64,000 nt of DNA from Saccharothrix syringae. GTDB lineage: Bacteria; Actinomycetota; Actinomycetes; Mycobacteriales; Pseudonocardiaceae. Where the stretch lies: the NCBI RefSeq assembly GCF_009498035.1, contig NZ_CP034550.1, positions 8,432,001-8,496,000 on the forward strand. Reading direction: 5' to 3'. The notes under the pieces were generated by a model, which saw only the letters and a program-made list of their open reading frames with translations, had not been told where the DNA came from and did not search any database. The translations under genes were made by a program, and so were the position numbers. This document shows, one piece after another, positions 9,201 through 16,996 of this stretch. How positions within the stretch are numbered: position 1 is the first letter of the stretch; each line of letters begins with the position of its first letter.

Positions 9201-10058
9201 GGCGTCCATCGGGCCGACCAGCACCTGGTTCTCCCGCAGCACCGCGGCCAGGCCGGCGTGCTCGGCGCAGTGCCCGTAGAAGTCGGCCCGCACGCTGAAC
9301 AGCAGCCGGAAGCACCCGTCCGGCCGCCGCGCGAGCGCCAGGACCTCGTCGGTGAAGCGCAGCCGCTCGTCCGGGTCGCAGGCGGTGAACAGCTCCTCGA
9401 ACTGGTCGACGACGAGCAGCAGCGCGGAGCCGTCGGGCAGGCCGTCGACGGTGTCGTGCAGCGCGGCCAGGGCGTCGGCGGGTTCCCCGGCGTCGGGCAG
9501 GACGGCGGCCAGGGCGGCCCACGGGTCCTCGCCGGGCGTCATGACCAGCGGTCGGACCCCGGCCCCGGCGGCGGCCAGCGCGGGCAGCACCCCGGCCGCG
9601 AGCAGCGACGACTTCCCCGCCCCGGACGCGCCCAGCACCGCGGTCACCGGGTGGCCGGACACCCGCGCCACCACGTCGGCGACCAGCCGCCCGCGGCCGA
9701 AGAAGAGGTCCGCGTCCTCGGTCCGGAAACCGGCCATCCCGCGATAGGGCGCCCGCCCGGGACCGCCGGCCGACCCGGCGTCCCCCTGCCCGGCGACCGC
9801 GGCCGAGGCGACCCGCCACCTGGCCGTCCACTCCTGCTCGTCACCGCCGCACGCCCGCACGTAGGCGAGCGTGGTGGCCAGCGTCGGCAACCGCCGTCCG
9901 GCCGCCGCCGACGACAACGTCGCCACCGACAACCCGCACCGCTGGGAAAGCCCCCGATAGGTCAGCCCGCCCGCCTGCCGGCGCAATTCCCGCAATTCTG
10001 CGGCGAATCCCTGGACCACCCCCGCCGCCGGGTCCAACGGCGACTCCGGACGTGGCAC
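6297..10058 (-). CDS. STAND-type ATPase: XRE-like HTH, P-loop domain, TM helix, WD40 repeats
   Basis: 1253-residue signalling or conflict protein. Residues about 16-80 form an XRE-like helix-turn-helix (LTYRGLSQRCGLSVATLS). The P-loop GASGAGKS (143-150) and LLLVVDQFEELF Walker B define a conflict-type STAND ATPase. After a helical region, an Arg-rich segment followed by a hydrophobic helix (around residue 540-565) suggests membrane anchoring. From about residue 610 to 1220 there is a WD40 propeller with repeated VAFSPDG-type strands (for example LALSPDDRLLAVGD). GTG 10058 follows a GGGGGGTGG ribosome site. Such proteins switch on when the propeller senses a ligand; the trigger here is unknown. 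It is transcribed alone. Confidence 0.88.
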   Translation of the reverse strand: MPRPESPLDPAAGVVQGFAAELRELRRQAGGLTYRGLSQRCGLSVATLSSAAAGRRLPTLATTLAYVRACGGDEQEWTARWRVASAAVAGQGDAGSAGGPGRAPYRGMAGFRTEDADLFFGRGRLVADVVARVSGHPVTAVLGASGAGKSSLLAAGVLPALAAAGAGVRPLVMTPGEDPWAALAAVLPDAGEPADALAALHDTVDGLPDGSALLLVVDQFEELFTACDPDERLRFTDEVLALARRPDGCFRLLFSVRADFYGHCAEHAGLAAVLRENQVLVGPMDAEELREAVSRPAAAVGLSVERALLATVVNEAKGQAGVLPLLSHALLETWRRRRGDVLTLAGFTAAGGLDGAVVQTAEAAYHSLAAHQRGLAAELLLRLVAVEEGGAATRRHVPLAELRAVARDAELVLARLADARLLTVDGDVVSLAHDAVLTAWPRLRGWIDEGRAALRAHRRIAEAARTWVENGRDPSALVTGVRLEVMRSQAGPVSDTLRLSAVEREFLDESVARARRERATRRRGVRRLRVLAVLAVVGTLVAGVLAAMAGAARTEALRARDTALSRQIALTAQKLRETDPALAAQLSVAGYRVARTTEARSALLEYSSVPVPVRYPGGAGPIALATSAHGGLTAVSDATDGTVRLLTGTGRRLTRAGTIPPVAPDAKVYALALSPDDRLLAVGDTLARVVLWDVSDPHVPRQLAVLTDGPAGPVQRLDIDPTGRELAAAGDDGVVRWAVDQPRNPRRLAHLPSTSPVRTVTYDATGDRLAFGTDAGTVHLWRTTGTAGQVAVLRSGELTVPAIAFAPDGGALVTGSHDRALRVWRDSSSPSPEADVVLPGLFNFQVTTVAFSPDGRHLAAGSSDSTIRVLDTATWATARTLPHPDVVTWAEFTDDGATLASVATDGALREWALSEVFPRRMSAPIGDTTFSRDGRWLAVFAEGGLATWDTSGWVPGTRIDDPSLSGAGAISSDGGLLAAGTFGGDVVLYSGGGSVTLPGGDRPVTAVAFQPNGPLLAVAGRDAVVRVWDVGDPRRPRLRSTIQEARGAVLDLDWHPSGAYLAAASADGHAYLLDVTNPDALRGRAQLDGLTSYAYSAVFNPGGTLLAVGGVDGTAVLWDVGDPGAPRRLGQPITGATGRIIELSFHPTRPLLSAAVIDGTTWLWDVHDPLRPERVAVLAAGGSPLDAAAFHPREDLLVAGGGDRVVRFWRTDEEAVIADICRNTGAPITSHEWSTYLPDLPYEPPCREDGAPS

Positions 10059-10280
10059 GATCCACCACCCCCCGTGGTGAAATATTATTCATGTTCATGT
10101 CCGGCGCGGCGTCCTGGCTCCCCCTTCCGCGCCGAACATCGTTGTTCAAGGGCGTTGACGCTACCGAACAACTACCAGGTCAGGGAGGCTTCGGTGGCCG
10201 GTTCACCCGATTCCACCTCCGACCGCCGAGAACCGCCATGGGGGGGACAGGTCGACGCGGGAGGAGTTGCCACAGGGGGG

Positions 10281-10324
10281 AAGAACGCCTTCCCCGCCCG
10301 GGTCCGGGCGGGGAAGGCGTTCTT
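10281..10324. terminator. Terminator after the DUF397 gene
   Basis: Perfect 20-bp stem (10281-10300 with 10305-10324) and a GGTC loop, 9 nt beyond the stop of the minus-strand DUF397 gene. It also insulates the STAND gene promoter region (10059-10280). Confidence 0.82.
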
Positions 10325-10333
10325 GATCCGGGA

Positions 10334-10516
10334 TCAGCGCCGCGGCAGCCCACCGAGGAAGGCGCGCCACGAGGTCGGGGTGAAGGCCAGGCGCGGGGCG
10401 GTGTTCTTCGAGTCCCGCACGCCGACCGCCTCCGACGCGAACGCCACCTCCACGCAGTTGGTGTTGGCCCCGCCGCTGTAGCTGCTCTTACGCCAGCGCC
10501 TCGCCTCCGAACTCAC
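10334..10516 (-). CDS. DUF397 small protein, partner of XRE-DUF5753 regulator
   Basis: 60-residue protein with the family signature WRKSSYSGGANTNCVEVAF followed by VGVRDSKN and an FTPTSWRAFL end. DUF397 proteins are encoded next to XRE-DUF5753 regulators throughout actinomycetes, and some are reported to affect differentiation or antibiotic production through that partner. GTG 10516 is chosen because it begins exactly at the conserved part; it lies inside the 3' end of the regulator gene, a 29-nt overlap that implies coupled translation. A longer upstream start is possible but would add a non-conserved, Arg-rich segment. Confidence 0.85.
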   Translation of the reverse strand: MSSEARRWRKSSYSGGANTNCVEVAFASEAVGVRDSKNTAPRLAFTPTSWRAFLGGLPRR

Positions 10517-11345
10517 GCTGTTCCTCCCGCAGTCGGTCGTAGCGGTTCGCCCACCTGGCGAACACCGACCGCGATTGTTCCTCACTCAGCGCCACCCGGT
10601 CGAGGTCCTTGCACGCCCGCCGGAATCGGTCGGTGGTCTCGATGTCGTCCGAGAACACCGACACCGGCCCTGTCTCGGCGTACGAGACGGGTGAGTGGTC
10701 GGCGAAGGTCATGAAGGTGAAGGCCGAGAGCAGCGATGCGGGCAGTTGAATCGTGAGGCTCACCAGCCTCACCCCGCCGCGGAACAGCAGTTGCAGCATC
10801 TGCTCGTACATCACCTGCGGACCACCCACCATGTGGTGCAGCGCCGATTCGAGGATGAAGAAACGTCCCTCGGGAGGCAGGGGTCGGTTGAAGATCCGCT
10901 GTCGGATCATGCGCTCGGCCACGCGGTGTTCACCGACCGTCGCCTCCATCAGTGCGCGGGCGTAGTCCTCGGTCTGAAGGAGTCCGGGTATGTCAATGAT
11001 CTCGTATGCCCAGATCACCGTGGCACTCTGCTCGTGCAGGATGAGGGCGCGCAGGTTGTCGGGCATGGCGAGTTCGTGCTTCCTTACCAGGTGGCCCGTG
11101 TTCAGCTCACGGGCCAGCTCCATGATGTGGTCGAAGGTGGCCTGGTCGGCGTGGAGGCTGCCGACGTAGCGGGCGATGTCCAGCGGACTGGTGCCGCGCA
11201 TCCCGCGTTCCAGTTTGGATATCTTCCCCGGCGACCAGCCCAATTCCTCGGCGAGGGCGTTGAAGCCGACGGCGGAACTGCGACGGGCCCGACGGAGGGC
11301 GTCCCCCAGTTCCCGACTGAGCGCATTGGACGCACGTGATTCCAT
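10488..11345 (-). CDS. XRE family transcriptional regulator with DUF5753 domain
   Basis: 285 residues. The N-terminal helix-turn-helix (about 10-65) contains FNALAEELGWSPGKISKLERG. The rest is DUF5753, with IIDIPGLLQTEDYARALM and RQRIFNRPLPPEGRFFILESALHHMVG. ATG 11345 is the first start and gives a standard N-terminus. The regulator and DUF397 gene form a two-gene unit ended by the hairpin at 10281-10324. The DNA target and signal are unknown. Confidence 0.9.
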   Translation of the reverse strand: MESRASNALSRELGDALRRARRSSAVGFNALAEELGWSPGKISKLERGMRGTSPLDIARYVGSLHADQATFDHIMELARELNTGHLVRKHELAMPDNLRALILHEQSATVIWAYEIIDIPGLLQTEDYARALMEATVGEHRVAERMIRQRIFNRPLPPEGRFFILESALHHMVGGPQVMYEQMLQLLFRGGVRLVSLTIQLPASLLSAFTFMTFADHSPVSYAETGPVSVFSDDIETTDRFRRACKDLDRVALSEEQSRSVFARWANRYDRLREEQREFGGEALA

Positions 11346-11450
11346 ACGGGCACGCTAGGGGTGTTTGACCAGGAGGTTCCAGCAAGAGGCCATTATTTCA
11401 CCCCATGAGGTCAGAGGTGTACCGGCGGGCAACCCCGATCTCTACAATTG

Positions 11451-11492
11451 ACTTCGGACCATTGTTGCGCGAGCGCAACAATGGTCCGAAGT
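11451..11492. terminator. Perfect 20-bp palindrome, terminator of the CdtB-like/SGNH gene
   Basis: Arms 11451-11470 and 11473-11492 are perfect reverse complements with almost no spacer. The structure begins 15 nt beyond the stop of the minus-strand gene ending at 11507. Its AT-containing stem is clearly different from the surrounding coding DNA. Confidence 0.78.
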
Positions 11493-11506
11493 CGGGACTG
11501 CTCCGG

Positions 11507-14500
11507 TCAGCCGAAGTTGATCCAGGCCCGGGTGGAACCGGTCCTGGGGTTGACGTCGAGGTAGTCCTCGCGGCGGTCGGCGTTCAGGTCCGCGAACTGG
11601 ATCTGGCTGCCGGGGGCGAGGACGCCGCTGGCGATGGTGCCCTGCGGCGCCCAGTACCAGTCGCCGCCCTCGGGCTTGGGTCCGCCGTTGGTCCACATGT
11701 CGACCGAGCTGTTGTCGTGCAGGACCAGGTAGTCGGCGCGGCGGTCCCCGGTGAGGTCGGCGAAGCGGACGTTGCGGCCCGCCGCCCCGACACCGCCGGC
11801 GATGGTGCCCTGCGGCACCCAGTACCAGTCACCGCCCTCCGGCTTGGGTCCGCCGTTGACCCACGCCTGGACCGAGCTGTTGTCGTTGACGAGCACGTAG
11901 TCGGCCCGCCCGTCGGCGTTGAGGTCGGCCAGCCGGATGTTGGCGCCCGCCGCTCCGACGCCGCCCGCGATGGTGCCCTGCGGGAACCAGATCCAGTCAC
12001 CGCCCTCGGGCTTGGGACCGCCGTTGAGCCACGCCTGGACCGAACTGTTGGCGTTGACCACCACGTAGTCGGCCCGGCCGTCGCCGTTGAGGTCGGTGAA
12101 CCGCACGTTGCCGCCCGGCTGGCCGACGCCGCCCGCGATGGTGCCCTGCGGGAACCAGGCCCAGTCACCGCCCTCCGGCTTCGGACCGCCGTTGACCCAC
12201 GCCTGGACCGAGCTGTCCGCGTTGACCTGGAGGTAGTCGGCCCGGCCGTCGCCGTTGACGTCGGCGTAGACGACCCGGCTGGAGTTGCCGCCCGTGATCG
12301 GGCCCCGCTGCTGCCAGGTCCAGCCGGTGCCGCCCGGCTGGCCGCCGTTGCGCCACAGCCAGGTCTCGCCGGTGACGGGGTTGACGTCGAGGAGGTCTGC
12401 CCGGCGGTCGCCGTCGAGGTCGACGAACTTGAGCTGGCTGTTGGCCGCGCGCAGGCCGGTGGAGATGGTGCCCAGCGGCTGCCAGTACCAGTCGCCGCCC
12501 CCGGCCTTGGGGCCGCCGTTGAGCCACGCCTGGACCGTGCCGTCGGCGGCGGCGGTCAGGTAGTCGGCCCGGCCGTCGCCGTTGAGGTCGGCGAAGCGCA
12601 CGGTGCCGCCCGGCTGGCCGACGCCGCCGGCGATCACCTGCGTCTGCGAGGTCCACGGGTTGGCCGCGCCGGGGGTGCTCAGCGCGACCCGGACCGAGCT
12701 GTCCGGGTGGACCTGCAACCAGTCGGCCGAGCCGTCACCGTCGACGTCGGCGAAGCGGTGGTTGACGTTCAACGACACCGGGGGTCCGGCGAAGGGGCCG
12801 TGGCTGCGCAGCCCGGGGTTCTGGGTCACCCACAGCGAGTCCCGGAACTCGCCGCCGTCCAGGTTCGAGGTGATCGTGATCCAGTCGGCGCGGCCGTCGT
12901 TGCCGAAGACGTCGCCGAACTCCCAGCGGTAGGCGCCGCCCAGCGGGATGCCCGTCGTGAAGGTGCGCCAGAAGGACCAGGCGACGGTGCCGTCGGAGTT
13001 GGCGCCGCCGTTGCGCCACACCGCGGCCGTGCCGGTGTCGCGCGCGGCGACGAAGTCCGGCCTGCCGTCACCGTCGAAGTCGGCGTAGTGGATCCGCTCG
13101 TCACCGCCCAGGGACAGGTCGCCGGGGTAGGAGCCGGGCGCCATGGTGCCGCCCGCGATGACCTCCTGCGGGATCCAGCCCCGGACCGGGCCGCCGGTGC
13201 CCCCGCCCGGCTGGGTCGGCGGCGGGGTGATCCAGCCGGCCCACTCGGCGGCCTCGATGCCCTCGTAGAAGACGTGGCTCATCTTGCGGTAGCCGCTGTC
13301 GTTGGGGTGCAGGAAGTCGGCCAGGTCGGCCCCGGGGTCCAGCGCCGACCAGCTGTCGACCAGCCACGCCTTCCGGCCCTGGGCCCGCCGCTCGTAGACC
13401 TCCTGGGGCAGGCTGCCGTTGAAGGCCGAGACGCGCGGCCCGGTGTCGGGGTGGGCCGACGGGACGAGGGTGGAGACGACCAGCGTCACGTCCGGCTGCT
13501 TGGCGAAGATCCGGTCCATCAGGGTGCCCAGCCGGTCGGGTGCGCCGGCCGGGTCGACGGCCTCGTTCATGTCGTTGGTGCCGATGTGCAGCAGCACCAC
13601 GTTGGGCTTGTAGGTGTCCATCACGGAGTCCGTGATGCCGATGAGGTCGTTGATCTTCCAGCCGGGGTGGCCCTCGTTGTCGTTGTCCGGGATGTTCCCG
13701 TAGTGCTGGGAGCCGACGTAGCTCACCGTGGTGTTCGTCTGCCGCCGCAGCTGCTCCCACAGCGGCCCCCGGTACGCGGCGGTCGTGCTGCCCGCGCCGA
13801 AGGTGATCGAGTCGCCGAACGGCAGGATGCGCAGCTCCTGCGGCTGGGCCGCCGCGCGCATCGTGCCGATCGCCACCGCGTAGTGGTCGGGGCTCGACCC
13901 GGGCAGCCGCTGGACCGGGAGGTCCTGGACGTTGTCCGAGGAGACCGCGTAGTCCAGCTCCCCGCCGCTCTGGTGGGTCGGCAGGCCCGAGTTGTAGATC
14001 CGGGACTGCGGCGGCAGGGGGAAGGTGCCGGGCTCGCGGTTGAAGTCGCCGAGCACGGTCCACGTCCGGCCCGGCCCCTGGTTGTTCACGAAGTTGGCGA
14101 TCGCCTGCGTCATGGGCTGGGCGTCGCGACCGCCCTGGCCGGTGCGGCTGGAGAGGGCGTGGTAGGTGAAGTACCAGTTGTCGCCGAAGCGCACGCCCAG
14201 GGCGTTGCGGCCGTCCTGGACCGGGTTGACCACGATGGTGACCTCGTCCGCCGGGCGCTGGGTGACCAGGGCGAGGTTGTTGCGGCCACCCTGGTAGCCG
14301 CCGCCGTTCTGGTCGGTCTGCAGGAAGTAGACCTCGTACCCCTCGCGCACGTTCCACCGGTGGTACTGGACGAAGCCGGAGTTGCCGGGCGCGCCGGGGA
14401 TGATCGGGATGTTGCCGATGTGCTGCCCCGGCGGGGTCGGACCCGCCTCCTGGAGCGCGACGATCTCCGCGGCCCGCGCGTAGTCGACCACCGTGGTGGT

Positions 14501-14653
14501 CCACTTGCTGTCGTTGCCGGAGGTGGCGCCCTGGAGGTTGCAGGTGATCACGGGCCACAGGTCGAGACCCGCGGCCGAAGCGGGGCCGGTCGTTGTCCCG
14601 ACGACCGCCAGGGCGGACGCCAGGGCCGTCAACACGGCGAGCACTTTCCTCAT
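11507..14653 (-). CDS. Secreted CdtB-like nuclease/phosphatase - SGNH esterase - FG-GAP repeat protein
   Basis: 1048-residue exported protein. Signal peptide 1-28. Domain 1 (about 30-268) has the endonuclease/exonuclease/phosphatase fold and resembles cytolethal distending toxin subunit B: NLQGATSGNDSKW (39-51), Glu69 in LQEAG, His165 in YHALSSRTG, Asp203/Asn205 in LGDFNR, ELDYAVSS (232-239) and Asp256-His257. Domain 2 (about 273-475) is an SGNH/GDSL hydrolase with Ser282 (GDSITFG), Gly314, Asn360 (GTNDMN) and Asp446-x-x-His449 (DFLHPND). From about 510 to the end there are FG-GAP/VCBS repeats with calcium-loop-like DLNGDGRADY motifs, predicted to fold as a propeller. ATG 14653. No toxin delivery partners (CdtA/C) are nearby. 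Function is open: nutrient, esterase or antagonism role. Confidence 0.85.
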   Translation of the reverse strand: MRKVLAVLTALASALAVVGTTTGPASAAGLDLWPVITCNLQGATSGNDSKWTTTVVDYARAAEIVALQEAGPTPPGQHIGNIPIIPGAPGNSGFVQYHRWNVREGYEVYFLQTDQNGGGYQGGRNNLALVTQRPADEVTIVVNPVQDGRNALGVRFGDNWYFTYHALSSRTGQGGRDAQPMTQAIANFVNNQGPGRTWTVLGDFNREPGTFPLPPQSRIYNSGLPTHQSGGELDYAVSSDNVQDLPVQRLPGSSPDHYAVAIGTMRAAAQPQELRILPFGDSITFGAGSTTAAYRGPLWEQLRRQTNTTVSYVGSQHYGNIPDNDNEGHPGWKINDLIGITDSVMDTYKPNVVLLHIGTNDMNEAVDPAGAPDRLGTLMDRIFAKQPDVTLVVSTLVPSAHPDTGPRVSAFNGSLPQEVYERRAQGRKAWLVDSWSALDPGADLADFLHPNDSGYRKMSHVFYEGIEAAEWAGWITPPPTQPGGGTGGPVRGWIPQEVIAGGTMAPGSYPGDLSLGGDERIHYADFDGDGRPDFVAARDTGTAAVWRNGGANSDGTVAWSFWRTFTTGIPLGGAYRWEFGDVFGNDGRADWITITSNLDGGEFRDSLWVTQNPGLRSHGPFAGPPVSLNVNHRFADVDGDGSADWLQVHPDSSVRVALSTPGAANPWTSQTQVIAGGVGQPGGTVRFADLNGDGRADYLTAAADGTVQAWLNGGPKAGGGDWYWQPLGTISTGLRAANSQLKFVDLDGDRRADLLDVNPVTGETWLWRNGGQPGGTGWTWQQRGPITGGNSSRVVYADVNGDGRADYLQVNADSSVQAWVNGGPKPEGGDWAWFPQGTIAGGVGQPGGNVRFTDLNGDGRADYVVVNANSSVQAWLNGGPKPEGGDWIWFPQGTIAGGVGAAGANIRLADLNADGRADYVLVNDNSSVQAWVNGGPKPEGGDWYWVPQGTIAGGVGAAGRNVRFADLTGDRRADYLVLHDNSSVDMWTNGGPKPEGGDWYWAPQGTIASGVLAPGSQIQFADLNADRREDYLDVNPRTGSTRAWINFG
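11620..12295 (-). repeat. 168-nt tandem repeats encoding FG-GAP units
   Basis: Four near-identical units spaced 168 nt (56 codons) apart inside the 3' part of the large secreted protein gene; the GGCTTGGG-type landmark recurs at 11673, 11841, 12009 and 12177. More diverged units continue to about 12830. The DNA identity points to recent internal duplication and makes the copy number prone to change. Confidence 0.85.
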
Positions 14654-14765
14654 GCGGGGGACGCTATGGGCGCGGCGGGCCGCGGGGCGTCCCCGCGTGG
14701 TGGACAGTTCGGTGTGGCTCGCGCGGGGGACGCCGTTTGTCGTACCCCGTCGCTATGGTGCGCCC

Positions 14766-15305
14766 ATGATCCTTCCCACCGCTGCCGACGAGGCCCGCTT
14801 CTGGGCCATGCTGGACGACGCCTGGGCCGGGCGCGGCCCCGAGGTCGACGGTCTGCGCCGCGCGCTGGCCGGGCGCGACCCGGCCGAGGAGGGCTTCGAC
14901 GAGGCCGCCCAGCTCGAAGAGCACCTGGACCGGGTGCTGGCCGACCTGCGCGCCGCCGCCGAGGACCTGTCCTCCCAGGAGCTGACCGCGCTGGACCGCG
15001 TGGTCGAGCGCAAGCTGCACGAGATCGACCGCGAGGACGTGCACGAGGTCACCGACGGCTCGGACGACGGCTTCCTCTACGCGCGCGGCTTCGTCGTGGC
15101 GCTCGGGCGGGAGTTCTACGAGGCCGTGGCGCGCGACCCGCGGGTGGCCGTCGCGGACGCCGAGGCCGAGGGCCTGTGCTACCTGTTCGCCCACCTGCAC
15201 GCCGACCGGTTCGGGGACTTCCCGGAGACCGGGTCGGGGATCTCCCGGGAATCGGGCTCGAACCCCGCCGGCTGGCCGGACTCGGAGGTACCGTCGAACG
15301 CGTGA
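14766..15305 (+). CDS. DUF4240 domain protein
   Basis: 179-residue soluble protein. The N-terminus MILPTAADEARFWAMLDDAW and the middle section with FDEAAQLEEHLDRVL, DGFLYARGFVVALGREFYEAV match the DUF4240 family, whose function is unknown; several members sit near WGR or polymorphic-toxin-type genes. ATG 14766 is selected because it starts exactly at the conserved FW motif; the C-terminal 30 residues are Ser/Gly/Pro-rich. It overlaps the following PH-domain gene by 4 nt (GTGA), so the two are probably one unit. The 112-bp gap to the divergent secreted-protein gene must hold both promoters. Confidence 0.75.
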   Translation: MILPTAADEARFWAMLDDAWAGRGPEVDGLRRALAGRDPAEEGFDEAAQLEEHLDRVLADLRAAAEDLSSQELTALDRVVERKLHEIDREDVHEVTDGSDDGFLYARGFVVALGREFYEAVARDPRVAVADAEAEGLCYLFAHLHADRFGDFPETGSGISRESGSNPAGWPDSEVPSNA

Positions 15306-15676
15306 TCGACTTCGAGAAGCAGTCCGTCTTCAAGCTGGCGCCGTGCCGCCCCGAGGACATCGCGTCGCAGGTGGCGCCGATCCTCATCCAGGGCGAGCAG
15401 ATCGTGTCGTGCTTCAAGACCGTGCGCGACTTCGTCGTGTTCACCAACAAGCGGGTCATCGCGGTGAACGTCCAGGGCATGACCGGGCGCAAGAAGGACT
15501 TCACGTCGCTGCCCTACAGCCGCGTGCAGGCGTTCTCCATCGAGACCGCGGGCACGTTCGACATGGACGCGGAGCTGGACCTGTGGTTCAGCGGCCTGGG
15601 GCAGGTGCGCCTGGAGTTCAAGGGCCACGCCGACGTCCGGCTGCTCGGCCAGATGATCGCGACGTTCGTGCTCTGA
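15302..15676 (+). CDS. Bacterial PH domain protein (YdjZ/YvlB-like bPH_1 family)
   Basis: 124-residue single-domain protein matching the bacterial pleckstrin-homology family, with the strand series EQIVSCFKTVRDFVVFTNKRVIAV, SLPYSRVQAFSIETAGTFD, then DLWFSGLGQVRLEF and a closing helix. These proteins are small cytosolic oligomers of unknown role. GTG 15302 overlaps the DUF4240 stop, indicating coupled translation. The PH domain covers the full length, so neither end appears truncated. Confidence 0.82.
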   Translation: MIDFEKQSVFKLAPCRPEDIASQVAPILIQGEQIVSCFKTVRDFVVFTNKRVIAVNVQGMTGRKKDFTSLPYSRVQAFSIETAGTFDMDAELDLWFSGLGQVRLEFKGHADVRLLGQMIATFVL

Positions 15677-15794
15677 AATAGTGGAGCAGGCCGTTGGAAT
15701 ATTCCACGGCACCCCTACTGGATTACTTTCGACACCCATCGAGGTTTCCCCCGCCTGCCCCCCGGGCACACTACTGTGAAAATGGGGAAGGCAG

Positions 15795-16787
15795 GTGTCC
15801 ATGGCCGAAGTGCTCGACTACTCGGCGGGCTTTCCCGGAGCCGCCGCGATCAGGCAGGCCGGCTACGCGGGAGCCGTGCGCTACATCGGCTTCCCCGATT
15901 ACCTCAAGTGCACCACCAGGGCGGAACTGGACGACTTCACCAACCACGGCCTCGGCATGGCGCTGGTGTTCGAGCACTACACCACCGACTGGCGCGGCGG
16001 CTGGGGGGCGGGTGCCGCCAACTACCGCCGCGCCCGCGACCACGCCAACGCGATCGGGTTCCCCCCGGAGCGCCCCATCTACATGGCGGTCGACCAGGAC
16101 GTCGTGACCGAGGCCGAGTTCCAGTTGGCGCGCGACTACATCCGCGGGGCCCGCGACGCCGCCGGCGGGTACCCCGGCCTGGTCGGGGTGTACGGCGAGC
16201 ACGACGTGTGCCAGGCCGTCTCCGGCGACGGGCTGTGCGACTGGTACTGGCAGTGCCGGGCCTGGTCCGGCACCCCCGTGCGCCTGTTCCCCGGCCGCCA
16301 CCTCTACCAGCGCGTCGGCACCGTCTACGTCAACGGGATCGCCGCCGACGTCAACGACGTGCTCCAGGAGGACTGGGGCCAACACACGGAGGACGGGATG
16401 CCCAGCCTGTCGGAGATCGAGAACGCCGCCTACCGGGCGGTGCTGCACGCCCTCATCGACGCGGCGAACCGGGCCAACGACACGGCCTCGATCGCGAACG
16501 AGGCACTGGGCGGCGTGGTGTGGAGCAAGCAGCTGTCCCCGGACGGCGAGTTCTACGCCCCCGCGCAGACCTGGCTGCTGAACCTGCACAACTACGGCTA
16601 CGAGCTGATCCGGCGCCTCGCGGCCAACGGGAACGAGGAGGCGCTGGCGGCGGCGCTGCTGCCGGGCCTGATCGACGCGATCCCCCGGCTCGGCGACGCC
16701 GACCTGGGCCGCATCGCCAAGGCCGTCACGGAGGAGCGGGACCGCCGCGCCCGCGAGGACGCCGTGAACACCGACTCCCGCTGCTGA
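15795..16787 (+). CDS. DUF1906 glycoside-hydrolase-like protein
   Basis: 330 residues. Residues about 5-200 form a TIM-barrel-like DUF1906 domain related to mycobacterial Rv2525c: EVLDYSAGFPGAAAIRQAG, VRYIGFPDY, IYMAVDQDV (with the acidic pair expected at the active site) and GVYGEHDV. The C-terminal third is helical (ENAAYRAVLHALIDAANRAND) and may mediate binding. No signal peptide is present at GTG 15795 or at the alternative ATG 15801, both close to GGGGAAGG. A role in cell-wall or exopolysaccharide handling is inferred from the family. It stands alone. Confidence 0.82.
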   Translation: MSMAEVLDYSAGFPGAAAIRQAGYAGAVRYIGFPDYLKCTTRAELDDFTNHGLGMALVFEHYTTDWRGGWGAGAANYRRARDHANAIGFPPERPIYMAVDQDVVTEAEFQLARDYIRGARDAAGGYPGLVGVYGEHDVCQAVSGDGLCDWYWQCRAWSGTPVRLFPGRHLYQRVGTVYVNGIAADVNDVLQEDWGQHTEDGMPSLSEIENAAYRAVLHALIDAANRANDTASIANEALGGVVWSKQLSPDGEFYAPAQTWLLNLHNYGYELIRRLAANGNEEALAAALLPGLIDAIPRLGDADLGRIAKAVTEERDRRAREDAVNTDSRC

Positions 16788-16996
16788 TTCCCGCCGCCGC
16801 CGACCCCCGCCGCCTCCCGCTGCCGACGAAAAGCCCACCGATCGATACCCCGAACAGACCAACCAACGACCCCCTTACGCTGAAAAGTGAGGAGAAGTCA
16901 AGATCTTGACGCCCCGGGGCGCCCGATGTTGACTTGCCCCGCAAATGAGCGCCGCCCATTTCGGCGCGCTCCGGGGAATTCTTGGGAGTCCTTTTC

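Noticed and set aside
7608..10481. 957-codon plus-strand open frame opposite the STAND gene
   Set aside because: Arg/Gly/Pro-rich shadow of a GC-rich gene with no domain pattern; the minus-strand frame has clear motifs.
11405..15676. 1423-codon open frame on the plus strand
   Set aside because: It is the antisense shadow of the secreted CdtB/SGNH gene; composition is Val/Asp/Arg/Gly-biased, and only its last 124 codons (the PH protein) are real.
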